Assembly: GCF_017355525.1 (NCBI RefSeq)
Contig: NZ_CP067395.1
Span: 2,170,001 to 2,234,000 of the forward strand
Length of the DNA: 64,000 nucleotides
Origin: Lysobacter enzymogenes
Lineage (GTDB): Bacteria; Pseudomonadota; Gammaproteobacteria; Xanthomonadales; Xanthomonadaceae
Direction of reading: 5' to 3'
Below the pieces are notes generated by a model. That model was not told the origin of the DNA. It made no database searches and was given only the letters and a program-made list of their open reading frames with translations. Shown piece after piece: positions 1 to 11,346 of the stretch; the first letter of the stretch is position 1, and the number at the start of each line of letters is the position of its first letter. The translations under genes were made by a program, and so were the position numbers.

Positions 1-9
1 AACCCGCTA

Positions 10-1788
10 GTGACCGCAGCAAGCCCCGCCACGCCCGCGCCCCTGTCCGCCCGCGACGACGACTTCCTCGGCCATCCCAAGGGCCTGTACGTCTGCTTCT
101 TCACCGAGATGTGGGAGCGCTTCTCCTTCTACGGCATGAAGGCGTTGCTGCTGCTGTACTTGCTCAAGTACCACCTGTTCGGCGACGACGCCGGCTACGA
201 CCTGATCGGCGCTTACGGCGGCCTGGTCTACGCGGTGCCGGTGATCGGCGGCCTGCTCGCCGACCGTTACCTGGGCATGCGCAAGGCGGTGGTGCTCGGC
301 GGCGTGCTGCTGGTGCTGGGGCATCTGGGCATGGCCTACGAAGGCCACGCCGCGCGACTGGTCGACGGCAAGGTGGTGCGCGACGAAACCGCGATGCAGG
401 TGTTCTACCTGTCGCTGGCGCTGATCATCGCCGGCGTCGGTTTCCTCAAGCCGAACATCTCGACCATCGTCGGCAAGCTCTACGCCCAGGACGATCCGCG
501 CCGCGATTCGGGCTTCACCCTGTTCTACGCCGGCATCAACGTCGGCGCGCTGTTCTCCTCGCTGATCTGCGCGTTCCTCGGCGAAACCTACGGCTGGAAG
601 TACGGCTTCGGCGCCGCCGGCATCGGCATGATCGCGGGGCTGGCGATGTTCGTGTGGGGCCAGCGTTATCTGCGCGGCCACGCCGAAGCGGCCGACCCGG
701 CCGCGCTGCGCGAGAAGGTCAACGGCCTGTCGCGGCAGACCTGGATCTACCTGGGCACCGCCGCCGGCGTGCTGGTGCTGTGGGGCACGATCCAGTTCGC
801 TTCGCAGGTCACGCTCAAGCTCGGCGACGTCAGCTTCACCGCCGCGCTGGCGATCATGCTCGCGACCCTGGCGGTGTTCCTGATCTGGTTCTTCGGCTTC
901 ATCGCCCGCGACTGCACCAAGGTGCAGCGCGAACAGATGCTGGCGCTGGTGGTGTTGATCCTCGCGGTGCTGATCTTCTTCACCCTGTACGAGCAGACCT
1001 ACGGCTCGTGGGTGACCTTCAACGACCGGCTGATGACCAAGGACATGTTCGGCGCGGCCGACGCGGCGAACTACAAGCCGACCCTGCCGTGGTCGCTGTT
1101 CTCGCTCGCCGCCAGCCCGCCGCTGATGATCCTGGCGCTGATCGCCAGCGACCGCGGCCGCAACGGCGCGGCCAAGGCGCTGGTGGCGCTGCTGGTGCTC
1201 GGCATGGCCGCGGCGACCGCGCACGACGTGGTGCTGGTGCCGCAGACCGCCGGCTCGCTGACCTACCTCGGCCCGTTCTTCCTGGTCGTGCTGGCGCCGC
1301 TGTTCTCGTGGCTGTGGCCGTGGCTGGCGCGGCGCGGGCGCAACCCGAGCAAGCCGGTGACGATGTCGCTGGGCCTGATCCTGGCCGGCCTGTCGTTCCT
1401 GCCGCTGGTGGCCGCGGCCAAGGTGTCCGGCGGCGGCGAGATGGCCAGCGTCTGGTATCTGGTGCTGGCCTACCTGGTGCTGGAAATCGGCGAGATGTGC
1501 CTGTCGCCGATCGGCATGTCGGCGGTGACCCAGCTGTCGGTGGCGCGCGTGGTCGGGCTGATGATGGGCGCGTTCTGGCTGTCGACCGCGTTCTCGGAAG
1601 TGCTGGCGGCGCAGTTCGCGAAGATCGCCTCGGTCGAGATTCCCGCCGGCGGCGCGATCGACATGGCGGCCGCGTCGGTCAAGTACGGCGAGTTGTTCTC
1701 GATGCTGACCTGGCTCGGAATCGGCTCGGGCGTGCTGTTCCTGGTGTTGTCGCCGTGGTTGAAGCGGTGGATGCACGGGGTACAGTGA
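10..1788 (+). CDS. Proton-dependent oligopeptide transporter (POT/PTR2 family)
   Basis: Inner-membrane symporter that imports di- and tripeptides with protons. The 592-residue product starts with GTG at position 10, very close to the window edge, so an upstream start cannot be fully excluded. The first helix carries the family ExxER motif (FTEMWERFSFYG, about residues 31-42). The second PTR2 signature lies around residues 140-185 (GFLKPNIS, then a FTLFYAGINVGALFSS block). Many hydrophobic segments run to the C-terminus, consistent with about 14 helices, and the length is usual for long bacterial POT proteins. A bidirectional hairpin terminator follows. Family assignment is firm; substrate preference cannot be read. 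Confidence 0.93.
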   Translation: MTAASPATPAPLSARDDDFLGHPKGLYVCFFTEMWERFSFYGMKALLLLYLLKYHLFGDDAGYDLIGAYGGLVYAVPVIGGLLADRYLGMRKAVVLGGVLLVLGHLGMAYEGHAARLVDGKVVRDETAMQVFYLSLALIIAGVGFLKPNISTIVGKLYAQDDPRRDSGFTLFYAGINVGALFSSLICAFLGETYGWKYGFGAAGIGMIAGLAMFVWGQRYLRGHAEAADPAALREKVNGLSRQTWIYLGTAAGVLVLWGTIQFASQVTLKLGDVSFTAALAIMLATLAVFLIWFFGFIARDCTKVQREQMLALVVLILAVLIFFTLYEQTYGSWVTFNDRLMTKDMFGAADAANYKPTLPWSLFSLAASPPLMILALIASDRGRNGAAKALVALLVLGMAAATAHDVVLVPQTAGSLTYLGPFFLVVLAPLFSWLWPWLARRGRNPSKPVTMSLGLILAGLSFLPLVAAAKVSGGGEMASVWYLVLAYLVLEIGEMCLSPIGMSAVTQLSVARVVGLMMGAFWLSTAFSEVLAAQFAKIASVEIPAGGAIDMAAASVKYGELFSMLTWLGIGSGVLFLVLSPWLKRWMHGVQ

Positions 1789-1810
1789 GCTTGCGGTTCG
1801 TTACGACATG

Positions 1811-1838
1811 AAAAAGGGCGCCGTTGGGCGCCCTTTTT
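1811..1838. terminator. Bidirectional rho-independent terminator
   Basis: Perfect 12-bp stem with a GTTG loop. The left arm starts with AAAAA and the right arm ends in TTTTT, so it can act on both strands. It sits between the convergent ends of the peptide transporter (+) and the S9 peptidase (-). Confidence 0.85.
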
Positions 1839-1852
1839 CTTTCGGGTGGTTG

Positions 1853-1952
1853 GGGTTTCGGCGCGATCGGTGGGTTCGCGGTCGCGGCTCGCGCCGTTCC
1901 TACAGGCAGCCTATGCCGCGACCGCGCCAATGCGACGACGATGCGGCCACCC
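1853..1952. repeat. Degenerate copy of a REP-like palindromic element
   Basis: The left half matches the element at 8402-8517 almost base for base (GGTTTCGGCGCGATCGG, then a GCGGTCGCGGCTCGCGCCG core and TCCTACA). The inverted right half is shortened but keeps CCGCGACCGCGCCAA and the following GCGAC...GCCACCC tail. Two copies in non-coding gaps of one 64-kb window suggest a dispersed family. Confidence 0.7.
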
Positions 1953-1962
1953 TGCTCCCGCG

Positions 1963-4092
1963 TTACTTCTTCTCCGCCGCCGGCGCGGCAGGCGCCGCGG
2001 TCTTCCCGCCCAGCGACCGCGACAGGAACGCCAGCAAACGCGTATAGAACTCGCGCTTGTGCGCCGGCTCGTAGAAGCCGTGCCCTTCGGTCTTGTAGTA
2101 CAGCGACTCCACCGGCACGCCGGCCTCGCGCAAGGCCTTCTCCATGCGTTCGCTGTGCAGCTGCGGCGCGCGCTGGTCTTCGCCGCCGGCGGCCAGGAAC
2201 ACCGGCGCCTTGATCTGCACGGCGAGCTTGGTCGGCGACACCGCGGCCACCGCTTCCGGCGCGCCGATCCATTCGCGCAAGTAGGTCGCGCCCGAACGCA
2301 CGTCCTGGGTATCGCCGCGGGTGTGCATCAGCGGCAGGTCGTACACGCCGACGTAGCCTGCCGCGCACTTGTACAGCGAAGGCTCGCGCGCCGCGCCCAT
2401 CAGCGCGGCGTAGCCGCCGTAGCTGGCGCCGTAGATGCAGATGCGGCCGGCGTCGGCCACGCCCTGCTCGATCGCCCAGCGGGTCGCGTCGGTCAGGTCG
2501 TCCTGCATCTTGCCGCCCCACTGGCGCCGGCCGGCTTCGACGAAGGCGTCGCCGTAACCGCCGGAGCCGCGGAAGTTGACCTGCAGCACCGCGTAGCCGG
2601 CCGCGGCCAGCAGTTGCGCGTCGTCGTCGAACTGCCAGCGGTCCTGGATGTTGTACGGCCCGCCGTGCGGCATCACCACCATCGGCAGCGACTTGCCGGC
2701 GCTGTCCTTGGGCAGGGTCAAATAGCCGTGCAGGGCCAGACCGTCGCGCGCGCGCAGCTCGACCGGCTTGACCGGCGCCATCCGCGCCGGATCGAACCAG
2801 GTGCGCCGGCTGATCACGTGCGCGGCGCTCTTGTTCTTGTTGTCGAACAGGAAGATGTCGCCGGGATTTCGGTCGTTCCACACCTCCACCAGCGACAGGT
2901 TGCCGTCGGAAGTGCTGGATGTGATTCGCACCGCGTCGCCGGGGAACGCCGCTTCCAGGCTCTTGTACTGGCGCGCCTCGGGCGAGTTCTTGTCGAAGAA
3001 CACCGTGCGCGGCTTGCCGTCGGCGAAGAACGCGCCGACCGGGATGCGGCTGCCGTTGCGGTAGATGATCCGGTCCGGATCGGCGACCGGATCGCGCAAC
3101 AGCTCGCTGCGCTTGCCGCTGGCGATGTCGTAGGCGACGATCGAATCGGGCCCCTTGGCGTGTTCGGTGCGGAAATAGGCGGTCTTGTCGTCGGCGGAAA
3201 AGCCCAGCGGCAGGTCCATGCCTTCCACCCCGTCGTCGTCGCCGGCGACCTGCTTCCACGGCGCATCGGCGCTGGCGCGATAGAACAGCTTGCGCACGCG
3301 GTCGCCGCCGAAGCCGTAGGCGAAGCGGATCACGCCGGCGTTGTCGGTGGCGAAGCGGGTGTTGCGCACCGGCGACAGCGCGATCAGGTTGCGCTGGCCG
3401 GTGAACACGTCGAGCCGCTCGGCGCGCGAATACGCGTCGGCGGTGAACGGCTGCACCGAGATCACCACCGAACGTTCTTCGCCCGGCAGTTCGTCGACCA
3501 GGAACGCGGCCACGTCCTCGACCTTCTTCGGCTGGATGCGGGTGCCCGCGCCGCGCCCGGCGACGCGATAGCCGACCAGCACGTCGGCGCCGGTGCCGTT
3601 GGCGTTGATCGCGTAGATCTCGCCGGTCGGCGTCGGCTGGTCGCGCGAACCGAGCTTCTGCGCCATCCCCATCAACACCCGGGTCGGGCTGACCCATTCG
3701 AAATCGTCGACGTGGTTGTGCTTGCCCATGCGGAAGGTGCCGGTGCGCTTGAGCCCGTCGCGGCTGAAGATCACCAGCGCGGTTTCGTTCTCCAGCGGCA
3801 CCGTCGCGGCGTAGAACTCGCCGGTCGGCGAGAGCTTGATGTCGTCGATGGTGTCGGGCTTGACGAAGCCTTCGATGTCGAAGGTGTTCGCGGCGGGCGC
3901 CTGCGCCGAGGCCGTCGCGGGCGCCTGCGCCTGCGCCTGCGCCGAAGCCGTCGCGGCCGACAGCGCCAGCGCGGCCGTCAGCGCCGCCAGGACCGGCGCG
4001 CGCTTCGGCGCGCGGTGATTTTCGTCGCGCACGCACTCGCGCGCATTCGCGGCCGCCGCTGCGCGGCCGGCCGATCGCAACCAGAACTGCAT
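1963..4092 (-). CDS. Secreted S9 (prolyl oligopeptidase-type) peptidase
   Basis: Serine peptidase of the alpha/beta-hydrolase fold, probably periplasmic. The 709-residue reading has a hydrophobic segment ending in ALSAATASAQA, read as a signal peptide; it starts about 30 residues in, so a start downstream of 4092 is possible. A beta-propeller-like middle is followed by the catalytic domain from about residue 450. The catalytic triad is visible: Ser557 in GASYGG, Asp639 in GGEDQR and His671 in TEGHGF. The oxyanion region HGGP is around residue 480. An Ala/Pro tail ends in EKK. It stands alone between the transporter and the rhamnose operon, with no sign of co-transcription. Confidence 0.9.
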   Translation of the reverse strand: MQFWLRSAGRAAAAANARECVRDENHRAPKRAPVLAALTAALALSAATASAQAQAQAPATASAQAPAANTFDIEGFVKPDTIDDIKLSPTGEFYAATVPLENETALVIFSRDGLKRTGTFRMGKHNHVDDFEWVSPTRVLMGMAQKLGSRDQPTPTGEIYAINANGTGADVLVGYRVAGRGAGTRIQPKKVEDVAAFLVDELPGEERSVVISVQPFTADAYSRAERLDVFTGQRNLIALSPVRNTRFATDNAGVIRFAYGFGGDRVRKLFYRASADAPWKQVAGDDDGVEGMDLPLGFSADDKTAYFRTEHAKGPDSIVAYDIASGKRSELLRDPVADPDRIIYRNGSRIPVGAFFADGKPRTVFFDKNSPEARQYKSLEAAFPGDAVRITSSTSDGNLSLVEVWNDRNPGDIFLFDNKNKSAAHVISRRTWFDPARMAPVKPVELRARDGLALHGYLTLPKDSAGKSLPMVVMPHGGPYNIQDRWQFDDDAQLLAAAGYAVLQVNFRGSGGYGDAFVEAGRRQWGGKMQDDLTDATRWAIEQGVADAGRICIYGASYGGYAALMGAAREPSLYKCAAGYVGVYDLPLMHTRGDTQDVRSGATYLREWIGAPEAVAAVSPTKLAVQIKAPVFLAAGGEDQRAPQLHSERMEKALREAGVPVESLYYKTEGHGFYEPAHKREFYTRLLAFLSRSLGGKTAAPAAPAAEKK

Positions 4093-4320
4093 GCTGTCCC
4101 CCTGCTTCGATGTCGATCCATGATCGCGACCAGGCTGGCCGCCCCGGGCGTCCTCGCCCGCCGGGCAATCTTACGCAATGCGATGAGGGTCGCGAAACCG
4201 GGGCGCTGCCTGCGCCTGCGCAGGCAGGTCCGAAGCCCGCGGCGGGGCCTGCAAGCCGTCAGCAACCGGACGGTTGCGCATGCGCAGCAGGCACGCAGCG
4301 ACAGCGCAGGCGGGCGCTGT

Positions 4321-5232
4321 TCAGGCCGAGCCGCCGCGTTCGAACGCAGTTCGCAAGCCTTCGCGCCAGTCGGGAAACTCCAGCGCGTACTCGCTGCGCA
4401 GCGCCTGCGTATCCAACACCGAATACGCCGGCCGTTGCGCCGGGGTCGGATAGTCGGCGGCGCCGATCGCGATCACCCGCGGCGCGCGCGCCAACAGGCC
4501 GCGCGCGAGCGCTTCGGCGAAGATCGCTTCGGCGAAGCCGTGCCAGCTGGTTTCGCCGGCGGCGGCGAGGTGGCGCACGCCGGAGGCGACGATGCCGCGC
4601 TCGAGCACGCGCGCCGTCGCCTCGGCCAGCAGCCAGGTCGGCGTCGGCGAACCGCGCTGGTCGGCGACCACGCGCAGTTCCTCGCGTTCGGCGCCCAGCC
4701 GCAGCATGGTGCGCAGGAAGTTGTGGCCGTGCGCCGCCGCGTACACCCATGCCGTGCGCAGGATCAGATGGCGCGCGCCGCTGTCCGCGATCGCGGTCTC
4801 GCCGTCGAGCTTGCTGCGGCCGTACACGTTCAGCGGCGCGGTCGCGTCGTCTTCGCGATACGGCCGGGTCGCGCGGCCGTCGAACACGTAGTCGGTCGAG
4901 AAATGGATCAAGCCGATGCCGGCCGCGGCGCAGGCCTCGGCCAGCCGTTCCGGCGCGACGGCGTTGACCGCGTGCGCCAGCGCCGGCTCGGATTCAGCGC
5001 GGTCGACCGCGGTGTACGCGGCGGCGTTGACCACATGATCCGGACTCAGCCGCCGCAGCAAAGGCGCGATCGCGTCCGCATCGCCGAGGTCGAGCGCCTC
5101 GCATTCGCCGCCGTCGGCGAGGCGGCCGCTGCGCGTGGTCGTCAGCACCTGCGCCGTAGCGGCCAGACGCCGGCGCAGGTCGGTGCCGACCTGGCCGTCG
5201 CCGCCGACCACCAGCACCCGGCCGAGGCTCAC
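4321..5232 (-). CDS. rfbD: dTDP-4-dehydrorhamnose reductase
   Basis: Last step of dTDP-L-rhamnose synthesis: NAD(P)H reduction of dTDP-4-dehydro-L-rhamnose in the cytoplasm. The 303-residue product has the Rossmann motif GGDGQVG at residues 10-16, the STDYVFDG segment and the YGRSKLDGE active-site motif (YxxxK). The start is a GTG at 5230-5232. It is the last gene of rfbBACD, 49 bases after rfbC. Length is typical. The product, dTDP-rhamnose, feeds O-antigen or exopolysaccharide assembly; no glycosyltransferases are in the window. Confidence 0.95.
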   Translation of the reverse strand: MSLGRVLVVGGDGQVGTDLRRRLAATAQVLTTTRSGRLADGGECEALDLGDADAIAPLLRRLSPDHVVNAAAYTAVDRAESEPALAHAVNAVAPERLAEACAAAGIGLIHFSTDYVFDGRATRPYREDDATAPLNVYGRSKLDGETAIADSGARHLILRTAWVYAAAHGHNFLRTMLRLGAEREELRVVADQRGSPTPTWLLAEATARVLERGIVASGVRHLAAAGETSWHGFAEAIFAEALARGLLARAPRVIAIGAADYPTPAQRPAYSVLDTQALRSEYALEFPDWREGLRTAFERGGSA

Positions 5233-5281
5233 GCTGACGCTCCTGCACGAGCCGAAACGGCGAAACCCGGCGCCGCAGCGC

Positions 5282-5839
5282 TCACGGCGCGTACACCGGC
5301 AAGCGGTCTTCCGCCACGTCTTGCAGCAGCGGCGTGGCCTGGTCCTTGGCCGACAGCAGCGGATCGCTCAGCGGCCAGTCGATCGCCAGCGCGGGATCGT
5401 CCCAGCGAATGCCGGCATCGGCCTGGGCGTCGTAGGTGCGGGTGCACAGATACGTGAACACCGCGCGCTCGCTGAGCACGGCGAAACCGTGGGCGAAACC
5501 TTCGGGTATCAGGAAATGGCGCTTGTTCTCGCCGCTGAGCAAGGTCGCGGTCCAACGGCCGAAGTGCGGCGAACCGCGACGGATGTCGACGGCGACGTCG
5601 TAGACCTCGCCTTCCAGCACCGACACCAGCTTGCCCTGCGGATGCGGCCACTGGTAATGCAGGCCGCGCAGCACGCCGCGCGCCGACGAGGACACGTTGC
5701 CCTGGACGAAGCGGTAGTCCAGCCCGGCTTCGGCCAGCCTGTCCTGGTTGAACGACTCGTAGAAATAGCCGCGCGCGTCGCCGAACACGCGCGGCTCCAG
5801 GACCAGGCAGCCGGGCAGTTCGGTTTCGATGATCTTCAT
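5282..5839 (-). CDS. rfbC: dTDP-4-dehydrorhamnose 3,5-epimerase
   Basis: Cupin-fold epimerase for the third step of dTDP-L-rhamnose synthesis. The 185-residue product shows the RGVLRGLHYQ segment with the catalytic His, the PEGFAHGF strand, and a C-terminal DPALAIDWP motif characteristic of RmlC. It sits 25 bases downstream of rfbA and is clearly in the same operon. Confidence 0.96.
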   Translation of the reverse strand: MKIIETELPGCLVLEPRVFGDARGYFYESFNQDRLAEAGLDYRFVQGNVSSSARGVLRGLHYQWPHPQGKLVSVLEGEVYDVAVDIRRGSPHFGRWTATLLSGENKRHFLIPEGFAHGFAVLSERAVFTYLCTRTYDAQADAGIRWDDPALAIDWPLSDPLLSAKDQATPLLQDVAEDRLPVYAP

Positions 5840-5864
5840 GGGGATTCTTTGGCGGTGCGGGCGG

Positions 5865-6749
5865 TCACGGCACCGGGCCGCGTTCGATCAGGCTGAGCAG
5901 ATACTGGCCGTAGCCGTTCTTGGCCAGCGGCTTGGCCAGCTCGGTCAGGCGCTGCGCGTCGATCCAGCCGTTGCCGTAGGCGATTTCCTCCGGACAGCAA
6001 ATGCGCAGGCCCTGGCGGGTCTCGATGGTCTCGATGAAGTTCGACGCTTCCAGCAACGATTGGTGGGTGCCGGTGTCGAGCCAGGCATAGCCGCGGCCGA
6101 GCTGCTCCAGATGCAGCGAGCCTTCCTCGAGGTATTTGCGGTTGAGGTCGGTGATTTCCAGTTCGCCGCGCGCGGACGGCTTGAGCTGGGCGGCGAAGTC
6201 GCTGGCGCGGCCGTCGTAGAAGTACAGGCCGGTGACCGCATAGCGCGAACGCGGCTTGAGCGGTTTTTCCTCGAGCCCGATCACCCGGCCGTCGGCGTCG
6301 AACTCGGCCACGCCGTAGCGCTCCGGATCGCTGACCCAGTAGCCGAACACCGTCGCGCCCTCGCGCCGCGCGTCGGCGCGCTTGAGGATGCCGGTGAGGC
6401 CGGGGCCGTGGAAGATGTTGTCGCCGAGCACCAGGCAGCTCGGTTCGCCGGCGACGAAATCGCGGCCGATCAGATAGGCCTGGGCCAGGCCGTCGGGGCT
6501 CGGCTGCACCGCGTACTCGATGCGCATGCCCCACTGCGAGCCGTCGCCGAGCAAGTGCTGGAACAGCGGCTGCTCGTGCGGGGTGTTGATCACCAGCACT
6601 TCGCGGATCCCGGCCAGCATCAGCACGCTGAGCGGGTAGTAGATCATCGGCTTGTCGTACACCGGCAGCAGCTGCTTGCTGATCGCCTGGGTGATCGGAT
6701 ACAGCCGCGTGCCGGAGCCGCCGGCCAGGATGATGCCTTTGCGGTTCAT
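5865..6749 (-). CDS. rfbA: Glucose-1-phosphate thymidylyltransferase
   Basis: Makes dTDP-glucose from glucose-1-phosphate and dTTP, the first step of the rhamnose pathway. The 294-residue product begins with the nucleotidyltransferase signature LAGGSGTRL followed by [17 protein letters not shown], and contains VLGDNIFHG, all typical of RmlA. Length is normal for the short RmlA form. It lies 25 bases after rfbB. Confidence 0.97.
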   Translation of the reverse strand: MNRKGIILAGGSGTRLYPITQAISKQLLPVYDKPMIYYPLSVLMLAGIREVLVINTPHEQPLFQHLLGDGSQWGMRIEYAVQPSPDGLAQAYLIGRDFVAGEPSCLVLGDNIFHGPGLTGILKRADARREGATVFGYWVSDPERYGVAEFDADGRVIGLEEKPLKPRSRYAVTGLYFYDGRASDFAAQLKPSARGELEITDLNRKYLEEGSLHLEQLGRGYAWLDTGTHQSLLEASNFIETIETRQGLRICCPEEIAYGNGWIDAQRLTELAKPLAKNGYGQYLLSLIERGPVP

Positions 6750-6774
6750 GGGGTGTTCCTGTGCGAGGGGCCGG

Positions 6775-7827
<1,053 letters not shown>

Positions 7828-8401
7828 TCAGGACACTCCTTAAAAAGCTCGCGAGATGGGGGGCCTGATGCCGTCCGCGGCGCCGGCCGCGTTCAGCCCG
7901 GGCCGCCGGCCCCGCCAAAGGCCTGATTGTAAAGCCTTCCGCCGCCGCTCCGATGGCCGCCGCGGCCGCGCGGACGGCTTGGCTACAGCTTGTGTGATCC
8001 GGCACTGCGCAAGCGGGCGCGCGGTCGTACTGGAACTGTGCGCGCCGTAAGCCCCTGCGCCGCAGGCGCCGACGCGGCCCTGCCGCGGTCCCGCCTCCGC
8101 TCCCCATCGGGCTGGCGGAGGCGGCGAAGGCATCCTCGCGCTGGTGCGGGATCGGCCTGTGGCCGCAGGATGCGGAGCGTCTCGCTAGTCCGGATCGGAC
8201 AGACCAGGGCGCCCCCCCATACGCCAAATTCGGAACGATGACGGGGCCCCGCTGCCGAGGTGCCGGGACGAAAGCGCCGGCCGGGCCGAAACGGCCGACG
8301 GCGCGGACTGCCGCAGCGACCGCCGCGCGAGGCTGTGCGCAAGAGCGGGTAAACCGCCGGTCTGTTCGCGGCGCGGAGCGCGGTGGACACTGCGTGGCAT
8401 C

Positions 8402-8517
8402 GGGTTTCGGCGCGATCGGCAGACTCGCGGTCGCGGCTCGCGCCGCTCCTACAGGGGGCCCATGTAGGAGCGGCGCGAGCCGCGACCGCGCCAATACGAC
8501 TACAACGCGACCACCCC
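8402..8517. repeat. REP-like element with perfect 28-bp inverted repeat
   Basis: Arms at 8426-8453 and 8463-8490 are perfectly complementary over 28 bp and separated by a 9-base loop (GGGGGCCCA). The outer parts read GGTTTCGGCGCGATCGG on the left and CCAATACGACTACAACGCGACCACCCC on the right. The core TGTAGGAGCGGCGCGAGCC is of the kind seen many times in Lysobacter and Xanthomonas intergenic DNA (from memory). A degenerate copy is at 1853-1952. Confidence 0.8.
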
Positions 8518-8537
8518 ACCCCCACCTCAGTACCGCT

Positions 8538-8550
8538 GGATAACGTTGTC
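8538..8550 (+). promoter_or_regulatory. LacI-family operator-like site 1
   Basis: GGATAACGTTGTC, centred on AACGTT. It is the exact reverse complement of bases 8705-8717. Near-palindromes with this core resemble operators of LacI-family sugar regulators. No LacI-type gene is in the window. Confidence 0.4.
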
Positions 8551-8704
8551 TTGCAACACCGGTCGCCGCGAACGGATTTGCGCGACGCATCCAGGACGCT
8601 GCGCCGTCGCGAGTGCCCTCGCCATCGAACGCCGGAGCGCTCGCATCACGCCGCGCACCAGGCAATCCGCGATTGCGTGACCGGCGACCGCCGCCGCATC
8701 GGAT

Positions 8705-8717
8705 GACAACGTTATCC
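8705..8717 (-). promoter_or_regulatory. LacI-family operator-like site 2
   Basis: GACAACGTTATCC, the perfect inverse of site 1, with centres about 167 bp apart. It ends 114 bases before the start of the secreted protein at 8832, a sensible place for an operator of that gene. The pair could allow looping. Confidence 0.4.
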
Positions 8718-8831
8718 CGCACTTCGCACCGGCAATGCCGGTGCTAGGTTCGCCGCTGCCGCGCGCGTCCATGCCGACGCATCGCAGCGTGCGCCGCCGC
8801 ACCCGTCCCGTCATCGCACAGGAGACCTCCC

Positions 8832-9590
8832 ATGCCCAAGCTCTGCCCGCCCGCCCTGCTCGCCGCCTGCCTGCTCGCCGCGCCGGCCGCGCAGGCGGTC
8901 GTCGTCGGCGGCATCGTCAGCACCGATGCGCGCTGGCCGGCCGCCAGCGCCGGCTACGACCGCATGACCTTCTACGATCAGGTCGACCGCGACGGCGGCG
9001 CGCGTTCGAACTACTACTGGGCCAACCAGTTCTGGTTCGTCGGCGGCGACGGCGGCTACATCGGCCTGCAGAACCGCAGCGGCCAGCATTGGCTGAATTT
9101 CTCGATCTGGCTCGCCAGCGGCTGGGATCCGGCCAGCCGCGCCGCCTGCAACCACTTCTCGCACGAAGGCAGCGGCGTGCAATGCCAGCTCCAGTGGGAC
9201 TGGAAGCCCGGGCACAAGTACAAGGTCGATCTGGTGCGCGCGTCCAATCGCGTCACCGGCACCGTCACCGACCTGATGAGCGGCGACAGCGTCGCGGTCG
9301 CCACCATCCTCATTCCCACGGCATGGGCCGGCTTCAAGAACGCCGCCGTCAGCTTCGTCGAAGAATTCAGCCAGGGCAGCGGACAACTGGCCTCGTGCAG
9401 CGCGATCGGCGCGCAGTCGTCGGTGTTCTACCGCCCGGTCGCGAACGGCAACCTGCCGGCCGCCAGCCACACCACCCGCACCTACGGCAACTGCAACGAC
9501 CGCAACATCGCCCACGCCGCCTGCGACGCCGACGGCAAGTGCATCAACCTGGTCAGCGACCTCGGCGGCTATCCCTCGCCGGCTGAATGA
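8832..9590 (+). CDS. Secreted protein of unknown function (DUF3472-like pattern)
   Basis: A 252-residue product with a clear signal peptide (hydrophobic LLAACLLAAPAAQA, cleavage near residue 22). A strong ribosome site (AGGAG) lies 8 bases before the ATG. The mature part is rich in Trp, Tyr, Gly and Asn, with YYWANQFWFVGGDGGYIGLQ at about residues 58-77. That pattern resembles the lectin-like DUF3472 domain, but I cannot confirm it. Cysteines cluster in the second half (NCNDRN, ACDADGKC) and may form disulfides. It stands alone, downstream of two LacI-type operator-like sites, which hints at sugar-linked control. No enzymatic motif was recognised. Confidence 0.75.
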   Translation: MPKLCPPALLAACLLAAPAAQAVVVGGIVSTDARWPAASAGYDRMTFYDQVDRDGGARSNYYWANQFWFVGGDGGYIGLQNRSGQHWLNFSIWLASGWDPASRAACNHFSHEGSGVQCQLQWDWKPGHKYKVDLVRASNRVTGTVTDLMSGDSVAVATILIPTAWAGFKNAAVSFVEEFSQGSGQLASCSAIGAQSSVFYRPVANGNLPAASHTTRTYGNCNDRNIAHAACDADGKCINLVSDLGGYPSPAE

Positions 9591-9892
9591 ATGAGCGAAC
9601 GTGAGCGATGCGCAGCGCCGCATCGCTGCTCCGCACGGCTCGCATACGGGCCCGCCGCGAGGCGGTCCCGCGCGTTCGCGCGGCCGCGCGTCGCGGTCTC
9701 ATGACGGTCGCGTTACCACGCATCGGCGCCGTGCGTGTCCCCTTCGGGTTCGTGACGCCGTTATCCGTAGTCGCCATACCAGCGGCGTAAGCTGCGCCGC
9801 ATCTCGCGCCCGCAACGGGCGCCGGCCAGCGAACGGGCGATGGCCGCCCACGCCCCGTTCGCTGCGTTAGGGATTAAGCAGGGGCTGATGTC
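9591..9892. other. Intergenic region before the sigma-54 activator
   Basis: About 300 bases with no convincing gene. A hairpin (AGCGATGCG / CGCATCGCT, 9604-9627) just after the secreted protein may end its transcript. No clear -35/-10 pair for the activator could be identified. Confidence 0.5.
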
Positions 9893-11047
<1,155 letters not shown>

Positions 11048-11155
11048 ACGCGCCGGCGGGCGCGCTTCGAACCGCAGCGCTTCGAACCGCAACGCCTCGA
11101 GCCTCACCGACCGGACCGCGCATCGCGAACCGCGCGCAGCGGGATCGGTCGCGCC

Positions 11156-11187
11156 CGCGCAGGCGTATACGCGTATACGCCTGCGCG
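11156..11187. promoter_or_regulatory. 32-bp perfect palindrome, candidate enhancer site for the sigma-54 activator
   Basis: Half-site CGCGCAGGCGTATACG followed by its exact reverse complement, so the centre holds two tandem copies of GCGTATAC. It ends 159 bases before the sigma-54 promoter, within the usual range for upstream activating sequences of enhancer-binding proteins. It lacks a T tract, so it is a poor intrinsic terminator for the activator gene. The palindrome is seen directly; its role as activator binding site is inference. Confidence 0.6.
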
Positions 11188-11346
11188 AATGCAAGCGCAT
11201 GCGCGCATCCGCCGACCCGCCCCTGCGTCTTCGCGCACCCACCCGGCGCGCGCGGCCGGGTGCGCCGCGACCCGGCCCAAGCCGGCCGCGAGCACGCAAG
11301 CCGTTGATTCGCCGGGCGCGCTCGCCGGCGGCCCGCGCCGAAAAAG

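Larger units (their letters stand above)
7828..8831. other. Gene-free region of 1 kb upstream of rfbB
   Basis: No convincing coding sequence on either strand; open frames here lack start-site signals and read as G+C-rich shadows. The region holds the full REP-like element (8402-8517) and two operator-like sites (8538-8550 and 8705-8717). It must also contain the promoters of rfbBACD (-) and of the secreted protein gene at 8832 (+). Confidence 0.6.

Noticed and set aside
11156..11187. Palindrome read as an intrinsic terminator of the activator gene
   Set aside because: No T tract follows and it lies over 100 bases after the stop; the position relative to the sigma-54 promoter fits an enhancer better.
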